Below, in pieces: positions 1 to 10,271 of a stretch of DNA of 64,000 nucleotides. This DNA is from Bondarzewia mesenterica (lineage: Eukaryota; Basidiomycota; Agaricomycetes; Russulales; Bondarzewiaceae). The notes under the pieces were generated by a model. That model did not search any database, was not told the origin of the DNA, and saw only the letters and a list, made by a program, of their open reading frames with translations. The position numbers were made by a program, and so were the translations under genes. Location: positions 23,927 to 87,926 of the forward strand of contig SGPL01000072.1 of assembly GCA_004802705.1 (NCBI GenBank), given 5' to 3'. The number at the start of each line of letters is the position of its first letter. Position 1 is the first letter of the stretch.

Positions 1-469
1 ACGACTGGGAAAGGAGGGGGGGATGACACACCAACTTCATCCTCTCCTGTATTATTATAATTCACAATGAGACAAATTGCTTTCAAAAGAAACAGGATAT
101 CTTACTCACGTATGTTCCACTTCAAGCTCAAAGCATTTGCGAGTCCAAACACACGAGATCGAATCTGAAAGATGACGACCAGATCAGACTTCTGACCTCT
201 AACTATACACATCAGAGCGCAAATCGTTCGGCGCTTCCGCGCTCAGGCCTCATGACCAGCGCCGAGTTGATGATCCGCGCGCACGAACAAAGACGAGAAC
301 GCACCTCTTCGAAGCCAATTTTCCTGCCGGTCGCGTCCTCAATCAACCACGGTATGCCTTCCCTTCGAACAGGTCTGGAGGGGTGTACCGAGTCCAACAT
401 GAACTGGGGCAACGTCAAGTAGTCTGGGATGTGGGGCGCTGGCCCCGCCGGGGACACGAATTCTGTCAT
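1..469 (-). CDS. 4CL-like acyl-CoA ligase, 5' part only
   Basis: Adenylate-forming acid-CoA ligase (ANL superfamily, 4-coumarate-CoA-ligase-like). Only the N-terminus lies here; the gene runs off the left edge. Exon 1 (469-305) starts at ATG 469 and carries 'IPDYLTLPQFMLDS' and 'GRKIGFEE'. Exon 2 (164-110) encodes 'RVFGLANALSLKWNI'. A 15-nt exon 3 (46-32) encodes roughly R-E-D-E-V. The same exon order, the same phases and the same 15-nt micro-exon occur in the complete paralog at 4356-7156, which makes the assignment firm. An upstream in-frame alternative start codon is open to 556 but is not ATG. The catalytic motifs lie outside the window, so substrate, activity and localisation cannot be judged. 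Confidence 0.85.
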
Positions 470-1313
470 AACTCGGAGCGCTAGGAGATTTGACAAGTGA
501 TCAACAACAGGCTGCAATAGCTCCGAGTATGGGGAACACGCAGAGGAGCACCTCACGATTGACTGACCTCGGCTCTATTTGTAGAAATCCCATGTCCTGT
601 GATCTGACTGGAAGTCCTCCTTTCTCAGATCACGTTTACACTACTGGATGGAACCAAATAAGACCCGGAAAAAGTCAGGGCAAATCCAGATAGCCACCTC
701 CTTCAGGGTGCATTTGCCCTCAAAAGGCGTCTAGTAAGGTGCCCTGCTTACGCCCTTTTCAAATATGTCGACTCGTGTGGGGTCTTGAGCTGTCTTGAGA
801 CTTCGGAGGTTTGCTCACCTGGCCGTGGCATGTCAGGCTAATGTCATGCCGGTGAGTCGGTCCTAACAGTCCCCTGCAACAGTGATCGGGATTTCCTTGT
901 AAGGCCTTGCTGATCATCCAACATCGCCTAGTATCTGGAGACTGGCATCTGCCGATGTGAATACATACTGCGCGTTTACAGGAGTTACACACAGTATCGT
1001 GCACCTTTTTTGTAACAAGTTGATTACAGTTACAGTACATAAGAATACAAGGCAGCAGACAATCGCGAACATGCAGTTCGGTCGGTGAAGCTGGTTGAGA
1101 TGCTAGCCAAGACTCCTCGACCAAAGCATTGACGCTCATCGCGGTCAGAGGGTAACCGTCAAGAACAGCCGTGCAGGCCCAATGGCAGAGATGATCAAGA
1201 CAATGAAGCTCTTTTCCTGACGAACATATCTGAGAACAGTTCACTGGGTATGGAATAGCGAGCTCGGTGAGAGCTCAAACGCGTCAGCAGAGCAGAACTC
1301 ACAGAAACGGTGA
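470..1313. other. Intergenic, no gene seen
   Basis: About 840 bases between the start of the 4CL-like gene and the stop of the BCL7-like gene. Open frames here are short, lack splice-linked partners and resemble no family I recognise. It presumably holds the promoter of the left-hand gene and the 3' UTR of the right-hand one. Confidence 0.6.
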
Positions 1314-2028
1314 TCATGACGATGGTTCCGCGAAGGGGTCGGACACCAGGGACTGATCCATCATCTCCCCTCCCAGCAAAGTATCTGTCGCCTCTATCTG
1401 CGACAAGTCATTTGCAGCCTCAAATGCTGTCCCATCCGGGCCCAACTGCGACATGTCTAGGTCAGCCATAACATCTGGATCGAGCGCATTCGTCACGTCG
1501 ACTGTCGCGTCCAAATTACCGTCCAATGCCTTCAACGAATCGTCCAGCACATCGTCGGTGGATTCGGGAAGATCCGGTGGTTGGAAAGATATGGACAGGG
1601 GGTGGGGTTTCGGTGAAGGTGCTTTGGACTCTTCCTTTGATATTGTGACGGGCTCGGAAACATCGCGCGAGGCCGTATCTGGCGCGACAGACTGAGCGGG
1701 TTCTTCTTGATCCATCTCCTCATCCACCTCCACCCCCTCTGGCTCATCCGGGAGTGGTGCAAGCGGCTCATCTAAGTCTCCTTCATCGTCACTAAATTGC
1801 TGGGAACAGCACAACAGATAAACGCGACCAAACGCACAGGAACGGACAAAATTTATTCACTTGTGTTTTCTCCGTCTTCACCCACTTGAAAACTTTCAGA
1901 CTAGATCCGGGCGGCGCGCTGTCTGGCACCACCCACATCTTCGCCCAGCACGGTACTGGTTGCATCAGCTGCCGGCGTGCGGCCTCCGAAGTCGCCGTGC
2001 TGATCCCAATTCTACGCCTTGTTGCCAT
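1314..2028 (-). CDS. BCL7-like N-terminal domain protein
   Basis: Two exons (2028-1861 and 1799-1314) joined in phase 0 give 217 residues. Residues ~20-51 contain W-x-K-x-W-V followed about 12 residues later by 'SLKVFKWV'. This matches the conserved N-terminal block of animal BCL7 proteins (W-E-K-K-W-V ... S-L-R-I-Y-K-W-V). It is followed by 'QFSDDEGD' and a long acidic, proline/serine-rich tail (residues ~57-217) that is probably disordered. Animal BCL7A/B/C are subunits of SWI/SNF (BAF) chromatin remodellers; a similar nuclear role here is inference from one short domain. The ATG at 2028 is the first in frame next to the conserved block. The intron is 61 nt, GTGAAT...CAG. The alternative is an unrelated acidic protein with a chance match, which the spacing of the aromatic residues makes unlikely. 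Confidence 0.72.
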
Positions 2029-2549
2029 TTGAGAAGGTGGGTCGAAGTAGCGCAATGTGATTGGAGATAAGAGGAAGCGATATACTTGTGCCACAGGCAG
2101 AGCGAGCGTGCGAAAGAGTTCGACGAAGAAGTGGGGAATCGGGAAGTTGTAAAACGATATGATTTCCTGAATTGGGAAGGATCGCTCCAAGATCCGACTC
2201 AACTTCGTGCTATGTAGATGAGTTGACGAAAGTGATTTGAAAGCCGCACTAGATTGTATCTTACTTGTCAAACGGACAACATGGCATCTCTGAACTGGTG
2301 AGCAAGTGATTGAGATCAAAAAGACTGTTAAAGTCATAGCCGGAAATATCAACTAGCTCCGCGGAATCAATTCGAAAAAATGCAATAAATTATCGTCAAT
2401 ACAGCTACAGATCTTACAGATATCGAAACAAGGAAAGCATCCAGGGACCAGAAGCGATGTACGATGACGTTCAAGGTGCACGCATGTAAACCCCCGATGT
2501 CCAAGGAATGCGAGACTTTACCGGTACCTCCTGCCCGTCGCAAGAGGCG
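2029..2549. other. Intergenic, no gene seen
   Basis: About 520 bases between the BCL7-like start and the MED7 stop, both on the minus strand. A frame is open upstream of the BCL7-like ATG but shows no family similarity. It likely holds the BCL7-like promoter and 5' UTR. Confidence 0.55.
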
Positions 2550-3694
2550 TCAGACTTCTTCCGCCCAACGCAGGACGTCCTCAATCGCGAGTGCCTTCAA
2601 ATCAGTCGGCTAGGAATGAACCGAAGTTTCGCTTTGGCGGCCGCACAGGTAACAATGCTACTTGTACGTACCTGATTTGCAGGCTCCAGTATAACCCCCA
2701 TTTCTACCTGTTCCTAGAAGAAAAAGCACATCAGTAAAATGTTCATCTTACAGAGGCATATAGATGAATAGTCACCATAGGTCCAGCAACTAAATCTTTA
2801 GACGCTTGCGTTGCATTGCGTAGCTCCGCAAGCTTTGCCTCCAAAGAGTCACACTTGCTGTGTTGCGGCATTACAGAAAAGCTCCAGATTATGTTCCAAC
2901 GCGATCCGTACTCACTCGTGGATGGCCTTCGTCTCCTCTCTGCGAAGTTCCAATTGCCGACGCATCATGGTCTCTAGGTTCGCGCGTGCCTAATTATTCA
3001 CTCGCAGTCAGCGCAGCGCCGGACCGACGACGAGGTTCACATTCACTTGCACTGGCCGTAAGTCATTCGCAGCGGCCATAATGTTCTGCGCCAAGATAGT
3101 TATCCACTCAACGAGCCGCTGCCATTCTTGTGCCTCGCCCACAGACGGAGGTGCGAGTAGCGCGTTGAGGAGGGAGGAGTACGTCACCAAGGCAGAACGT
3201 AGCACAGACAAGAGCGCAGGCCGCCTATCTATTCATACGAATTATGAGGAATTGGACACGGAGAGATGTACTACAAAAATCCGCACCGACGCTTAAATCT
3301 GCAGGGTACAGCTGATGGCCACCCAACTCTGCTAGTGATGGGATGGTCTCTTTGAGCTATAAGGCAACACCAAAAAGTGACCCAGATTATCATCAGACTA
3401 TCCTGGCAAGCGAAGGATGATCGCGCGCACAAACCAAGTATCCCCAAACACGTTGTAATTTCCTTCCTCCAGTATCCAATCCACCCGTGGCTTTTCAAGC
3501 TGTGTCAAGGACCAATCTGGCACGTCTGTTTGGTCGGACAGAACAACATTCTGATTTATGTCAGAATCTTCTAAGCCTGCAGTACGGTCCTGGAGAAGCG
3601 CTAAAAGTTTCAGGTTGTGACTGGTGTAATTTGTGTAATGGGACGGAGGGGAGGGGAAGGGGTTTCTGAGCTCAGCCTCTTGTTCGTCATCCAT
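2550..3694 (-). CDS. MED7: Mediator subunit MED7
   Basis: Subunit of the Mediator middle module, which relays activator signals to RNA polymerase II in the nucleus. The ATG at 3694 opens 'MDDEQEAELRNPFPSPPSHY', a family-typical N-terminus. Next come 'EEGNYNVFGDTWF' and, after an intron, 'ETIPSLAELGGHQLYP', the hallmark MED7 segment. A further exon near 3200-3010 carries 'NIMAAANDLRPVQ' and then 'LETMMRRQLELRREE', the C-terminal helical region that pairs with MED21. The last short exons encode 'SLEAKLAELRNA', 'EQVEMGVILEPANQ' and 'IEDVLRWAEEV' before TGA at 2552-2550. There are about six or seven exons; the small 3' exons are the least certain. Confidence 0.88.
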
Positions 3695-4355
3695 CGCGAT
3701 GGCTAGCTGTTATTCTAGTCAACCCTCACAACGGCGCGGAAGGCTGGAGTGGACAAGACCGAGATAGCCGATCGAGGTTCACCACGTGTTCGACGCGACA
3801 AAGCGTCTTCCGCTCAATTTTGCTTCTGCCAGGACAGTCATCAACCCAAGGTCATTCAACGGTGCATGCATGTCGAAGGCTGCAGAGAGCAGTTTCATCT
3901 TGTACTGTAGGTAAAGTGAAAGATTCTCTGCATCCGACGACCTTGGGGCATCAGATTACCACCTTTGACGATCGTAAGATTGCTACACCGCGACCCAATT
4001 GTAGATCAATTCTACTGCAAGTGCTGTCGCCATGCAAGGGCTTCGCAATGTAACTCAAATACCTTTTTCCTGCATTCTGAATTAATTTCTTGAGTTTTCA
4101 ACTCACGGCTGGGTCCAATTATCAATCTCTGACTTGGGCCCATAAACTACCCACCGTCATTTCTCGCGAGTGCCACAGTGGTGCATGAAATCGTTGATCC
4201 TCCATCCTTATTGACCGCAAATTACGGGCTGATACCCTCGCCCGTAAGTAGCGTATATGACGGCGTTTCGATAATAGCAAAATCAAGTTATGGAATGATA
4301 TTTACAGCACAGAGATGATGAACGTCTCAATAGTACTTAAGCTCAATATTTAGCT
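3695..4355. other. Intergenic, no gene seen
   Basis: About 660 bases between the MED7 start and the stop of the second 4CL-like gene. Open frames are short and unsupported. The MED7 promoter should lie here. Confidence 0.6.
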
Positions 4356-7156
4356 CTAAAGTTTGGCCCGAGCTTCCATGCTCGATGGTATTCTCGCCTC
4401 CGTCCTGACCTGGCCCAACCTACTAGATTCAGCTCTCAAGGCCTTGGCCTTTTCCCGTAAAACTCTCCTCAACATCTTCCCACTCGGCGTTTTCGGAATG
4501 ACATCGAGAAATTCAACACCGCCTGCAAGCCATTTGTACTTTGTCTTCGCATCGGACACATGCTGAAAACGTCGAAGTCAAATTGAGGCGGCATGGAGGA
4601 GGGCGTGTGATGTCAGCGACTGACCTTGGAGATGGCGGCTCTCATTTTGTCGGCTTCCCAGGCGCTGCTTTGTGTTCGCTGCGCAACATGGGGACGCAGC
4701 ACGATGAACGCGAGGGGCACTTCGCCACTGAAATCGTCCGGAACACCCACCACGCAGGCGTCTGCGATGTCAGGATGGCTGAGGAGATGGCCTTCAAGCT
4801 CTGCTGGCGACACTTGGAAGCCGCGCACTTTGATTAATTCCTGAAAGTCGATCGTCAGCGTGGTCATATGCTAACCATTTAACGGTCGAAATGCAGTACA
4901 AACCTTGAGCCGATCTACGATAAAGAACTCTTCATCGACTTCGTTATAAATGACTTCATCTCCAGTTCTCACCCATCTGTGTTCTTCTGGTGAGATATGC
5001 TCTCAGCTGGACAAGAAGCAGGGAAGAACTCACCCGTCTATGAAGGTCTCTCGTGTTCTGCGGCGACATCAGCATGAATATCACGTCAAAAAATTGTCAC
5101 CGAACACGTACTCTCTATCATTACCAATGTATCCGAGAGCATTAGATGGGCTATGAACCATCAATTCGCCAGGCTCGCCCGGGTTTGCAAGAGTTCCGTC
5201 TGCCTTCACAATGCGTGCTACAATACCCGGCAGCAGTGATCCGGCGCTGCCAGATCTCCCGACCCACTGTCTCGCAGAAGTCAAGGTAACCACTGTGCAG
5301 GTTTCGGTCATGCCTAGAACAGCTGAATCTACCGCGATAGTTCCTGGAAAAGACTGTATTTACCATATCCTTGCCCTATGATTGTCGTTGGGAGAACTTG
5401 CGCCAGCTGCACGACAAGCTCTGACGACAGTGGTGCGGCACCACTACAGCAGAAATGGACGTGACTGAGGTTGTATTTTTTGACAAGTGGATGCTACATT
5501 CCGGTGTGCAGATCAGTTTCCTCACATTTCGACCGTGCATTGTATCCTGACAGCACCTTGCAAAGAAGGATGACCATAGGCGGAACAACGCTAAATGAGC
5601 CCTCAGTCTTCAGATCGCACGAGAGGCTTTAAACGCACGTACAAAAGGTGGGTTACCCGGTGACGTACGATACTGTCGAGGAAATTGGAGAATTCGAATT
5701 TAGAAACAACGACCAAGGCCATCTGTGTTACGTATAAGAAGAAGTACTTTAAGAGCAATTAGTGATGATGTTTGATGGTGTTCTCACGGCTTCGAATAAC
5801 GGTTTATGCATCTACAGCGCATTTGTCAGATCTGGAGGTTGTGAAGGTTCAGGATAGACACACAAGAACAACAAGCCCATAGATATCTAGTGGAAAGTCA
5901 GGTTAGAGTCAATCAACGCAAGAATACAAACACCTACGGAAAAATGGAAGGACTATCGTTCCCTAACAAGTTAGCGAAAATGACGAAAATGCCGTGAATT
6001 CGCGACTTACCAGCAACTGCGGTGTCACCAGGTCTAAATCTCCGTTGCTCCGGAGCCACGTTCAAGTCCTTTACCATGTCAGCGTGATGTGCGACCAGTT
6101 GCACGACGTTGGCTATCAGTGCATAATGTGATATTGCAACTGCCTAAAGGAGTTGAAGTTTTATGAACATCAAAACCAAACGTGACTAAGTGGAAATTTT
6201 TTCACCTTTGGTTTCCCGGTTGTTCCGCTCGACATGCTTAAAATAGCTAATTTCTTTTTAGCCTCTCCCGGAGCCAACTGTCTCTCAACGAAGTTGCATT
6301 GTCGAGACAGCCCGAGGCCGATCAGACCGGGTACAGATAGGTAAAACGCGGCGCGGGACGCTGAGGAGACTTGATCCAAAAGAATGATGTGGTCAGGTTT
6401 TATCCCGACTTGAAGGCAAGCCTCCGATGCCGTGTGAATGAAGGCAGAATGGGCGATGACGAAGGATGATTGAGTGACCCGTAGCTGGTGGACTAACTCT
6501 TCATCCGTGTAAGTCGGGTTGGAAGGCCTGCCAGGAAATCGCAGTAAAAACATGTTTATGCAAGTGATCTGCAAGATAGCCTCGAGGCAATCTAAACTTA
6601 CGTGATGACACTACCCAAACGGTGGACTGCCCAGAGAGCGACAGCGTAGTCTGAGAACGACGAAGTCAGCCTTAAGTAGAAGGTGACAATAAGATAACTG
6701 ATCCACAACCTACCGACATGATTTGGTGCGAAAAGACAAACTAATTGTGGGTGGGAATCGTCAGTACATGCTGCAATCAACTACCTTTGGCATAGGTCTC
6801 ACCAACGTCATCTTCGCCTGGTAGATGCGTCCAAAATGCGAAGAACAGTTCGTGTCAAGCATGATAGATGAAAAGACTAGATCAATTACCCATGCCGAAC
6901 TGCAGACTCAAGCCGTTTGCGAGGCCATAAGCACGTGTACGGGCCTGGGTAAACTAATCAGCACCGTGTCCATATGCGTTCTTACAGGGCACACCTCCTC
7001 AAAACCAATTGTCCTCCCAGTTTTATCTTCGATAAATACGGGAAAACCCGCTGTACGAATTGGCCTTAATGGGTGATGAGAGTCCAGGAAAAACTGGGGA
7101 ATAGTCAAATTGTCGGGGATGTAAGGAACAGGTGCCTGAGAGTATATGTCTGCCAT
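4356..7156 (-). CDS. 4CL-like acyl-CoA ligase with PTS1 (-AKL)
   Basis: ATP-dependent carboxylic acid-CoA ligase of the 4-coumarate-CoA-ligase-like group. ATG 7156 starts a 54-codon exon (to 6995) ending 'GRTIGFEE'. A 15-nt micro-exon lies at 6803-6817. The exon near 6574-6200 holds '[10 protein letters not shown]' and the P-loop '[11 protein letters not shown]'. Later exons give '[20 protein letters not shown]', 'TIIGQGYG' plus 'LTETCTVVT', and '[12 protein letters not shown]'. The final exon has '[16 protein letters not shown]', whose Lys before M-L-R-R is the A10 catalytic lysine. The protein ends 'MEARAKL', a PTS1-type tripeptide, so a peroxisomal location is likely. There are about 12 short exons and the length is near the family norm (~560 residues). 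Substrate (phenylpropanoid or fatty acid) cannot be told from sequence. It is a paralog of the gene at 1-469, with MED7 and the BCL7-like gene between them. Confidence 0.9.
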
Positions 7157-8045
7157 GGTATGCACGAGCTATATGTTCGGCGCACGGGCTGGATGAAGAG
7201 AATGGAAGGCAGTATCGGACGAGTAGGACTGTCGGCCACATATAAGTACTCTTCCCTCAGAGGCCTCGTGCAGCAGCCGTAAGACAAGGGCTAGAACAGA
7301 CTCCGAGGATCAGATCTGCGAGGGAGAAGTCCCGCTGATGCCTAGTCACACATCATGAACGTGGAAGCGTCGTGGATACACACTAATTGGCGTGGTCGGG
7401 AACCATAGATAACACCGGGTTTTGCCAGCAGGTTTCATGGATGGTTACACTGTCTAATAGGGAGAAAGTTGCCGTGCAGTTAACGTTAATTGAAGAAAGA
7501 TCCCGCATCGGCGAGCACTGCAATAGAAGAGGAGATGTTCTGAGTACCTGCCAGAGGGTGACAGCTGTTTAAGGCCATAGTGTAGTTACAGTTCAGTATG
7601 TGCACCCCATGATGTATACGTTTTGCTGACTCTTTCAGAGCTATGTTGGAACGCGAAGATGTGCAAATCGGCGAACTTGAAGTAAGAGGCTGTTGGGTTT
7701 CTGAGCACGACATTGTGATAAGATTAGATGCTGTCACGATGCCGATAAGATTCCAATAGTTACATCGGGTAATGCCGACGAGTCCTTCACTTTACTTCAC
7801 TTCATCGTCACTTTACTATCTAATTTCTAGAGGATGCTTCCGCCCTCACGGTGTCCCCTCTTCGTGGGCTTCGCTTACGTACAGCTCGCATTGTCTCGCA
7901 GTTCAACGCCTCCTGGGCTGCGTTCAACGCTTAACGTTCAAACGTCACTCAAGCCTGCGCAGCAGGGCGGCGCAGCCTGCAGCTTCTTTTCCCTTTTAAT
8001 CTCATGGTCATATAAGTATCTGAAGCACTACTCCCTCTGCCCATC
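7157..8045. other. Divergent intergenic region
   Basis: About 890 bases separating the 4CL-like start (minus) from the nitrilase-domain gene start (plus). It should hold both promoters. A TATA-like TATAAGTA at 8011-8018 lies only 28 nt before the plus-strand ATG, so it is a weak candidate. No gene is supported. Confidence 0.55.
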
Positions 8046-9900
8046 ATGTCTGACCTGCGTACCGTCATGTTCATCAAGCACCCAACGGTGCTTTTCCCTT
8101 TCCTGATATCTGCGTCTGCTCTAGGTGCACTGGGACCGACACCATCGTTTATACCTCTAATCCTGGTGTTGACGTTGCTGCGCATCTATGCCAGAATCAT
8201 ACTCGTTCCAAACCGCCCTCGTCACAGACGGCATGTATTCGTGACTTGGATGTGTTTGACATTTGCAACGAGTATCGCGCATGTTTTTCCTGCACTCACA
8301 GCTCTCTCCTCGATATTTACCTCTCTCGTTTCGCTATGCGTCATCTCGGCAGTGGCGTCTGCCATTGCAGGAACCGCAATAGCTCTCGATGTCCATTTAT
8401 GTCGGCAAACGCAGGATGCATGGTTAAGAATTTCCATATTTCCTGTCTTTTGGGCCGGCATATGGCAAGTATGGGCCCTCAATGCTCCAATGGGGAGGTT
8501 GACGGCATGGAGCCCTGTTGTGGGCGTTCATGGCTACGCCTGGATGAAACATATTTTCGGCCCTTGTGGAATTGATTGGGTCGTAGCTGTATTTGCCGTT
8601 GTCGGCAGTGAAATTATCGGTGAATGGTTTATTGGCCCTGTTGAACAACTCAATACCATCCACGCCAGTGATGAGCAACAACTTGTCGATGTTGACCACG
8701 AAACGCCCATAGGGGACGCACCCGCCGAGGTTCCGTCGCAACCAAGGCACACCCTTTACCTCTTCATCCTTCTTTTCGCGTTCACAATACCATCATATTT
8801 CTACGAAACCCTACCACTACCCCCAATTTCCTCCTCCTCAACGCCTCTGACGGTCGGCTGCGTACTCCCATCTCCACCTCAACATAATGATCACTCTTCT
8901 ACGCTGGATAGGTTTATCCTCGAGTCACAACGGGTGGTGTCCAGTGGCGCCAAGGTCATGCTTTGGCCGGAAGGCGCCGTGCGATTTGACAGCGCTGATG
9001 ACCGGGAGGAGGCGATTGCAAAGGTTCAAGAAAAGATCAAAGGGCCCTACGTTGGAATATCGTTTGAGGAAAATGCTCCTGCCGAGTGGAAGGGATCATC
9101 TGGTCGCACAAAACGAATTGGCATGGTCCTTGTCGGTCCCAATGGACCGGTTTTTGAATACTACAAGAGGAGTCTTGTTCCTTGTGCGTTATTTACCACA
9201 TTCACGACTGGTAGAAGTTGAGATTGACCTTGCTGCGGGAACAGACGTAGAGAGCTTCTCTTTCCTACGATCCCCTGATCCGCCCACGATATACGATCTC
9301 CCGCTCCCCCCGCCCGCGCACACTAATAAGAGCGACTGGTCCGCCGGCCCGCCCTTCTCCCGCCCAATCCCTATAACATCCTCCATCTGTCTGGACTTTG
9401 CATTCCCGTCCGCCTTCGCTGAACTCCCCTCGCGCGCGGCTCTCATCCTCGCCCCCGCGCGCACCTGGCACCCCGACGTTGGGCTAGCGATGTGGGAGCA
9501 AGCCAAGGCGCGCGCTCAAGAAGCGGGGAGCATGGTTCTCTTTTGCGACGGCGGGATCAGCGGCGTGAGCGGCATCGCGGGACAGGGCATGAGCGAAGTC
9601 TTCCAAGTCGGAAGCGGGTCCTGGACGAAGACGATCGGAGTGCAGTGGCCGTTCGACGAACGGCGGACGACGTATATGCGCATAGGAAATTGTGGTGTCT
9701 TCATTGCGCTTTGTAGCTTGGTGGGTGTTGGATGGGTGGGTGAAATCGTTGTCCGCAGGATACGCCGCGGTCCTGAGGACATGGAATCCCAGAAGCTCTG
9801 GCATCAAGTGCTAGATACGGTGAAGAGTGGAAGAGAGATGATTCGCGTTTGGAGACAGAGACAGCCGGGGCAAGGGGAGGAACATCCCTTGCTCGTTTGA
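8046..9900 (+). CDS. Multispanning nitrilase-domain (Lnt-like) protein
   Basis: Two exons (8046-9183 and 9245-9900) with a 61-nt intron give 597 residues. Residues ~10-200 are strongly hydrophobic, with about six or seven membrane segments, followed by one near 236-252 and a carbon-nitrogen hydrolase domain (~265-520). The catalytic triad is visible: Glu309 in 'LWPEGA', Lys374 in 'YYKRSLVP' and Cys428 in 'SSICLDF'. A last hydrophobic segment follows near 530-550. This membrane-plus-nitrilase layout is that of bacterial apolipoprotein N-acyltransferase (Lnt). Fungal members exist, but their substrate is not established; acyl transfer to a protein or lipid is inference. The splice was chosen because it gives 'LVPYVESFSF', the usual continuation after the lysine. 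A shorter alternative would be a 34-nt intron, which is unlikely. Confidence 0.85.
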
Positions 9901-10271
9901 AGATGAAACAAAATTGATTGTTGCACTGTACATTTTTCATCGTCTACCCTACTTTTCACCATGCTGTTTGATGTTGTATAGCCCGCGAGTCTGATGATTG
10001 TGTTTGATTGCGTTCTCATGTACTAGTCCCTTCGAATGTCTGGTAGCATATAAAGTTTGTGTACGAGTTACATGGTGATTTTGTCCAATAAAAATCCAGT
10101 TGTGATTTGTTCAAGTAGAGCATTTGAAAATTTGAATCTTCGTTAATACAAAAATGATTCTACAATTTCGTCTCCTATATCGTACGCCAGTGCATTCATA
10201 ATCATCAGACCAAACTCTAGTGTAGAGTAGATCTCAAACATCAGTCCTAAAGAACAGGCAAAACTCGCAGT
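9901..10271. other. Convergent 3' region
   Basis: About 370 bases between two converging stop codons. It is AT-rich and contains AATAAA at 10087-10092, a possible polyadenylation signal for the plus-strand gene. No coding potential was seen. Confidence 0.6.

Noticed and set aside
9184..9217. A 34-nt intron in the nitrilase-domain gene
   Set aside because: Too short for this genome. A 61-nt intron ending at 9244 gives the family-typical 'LVPYVESFSF'.
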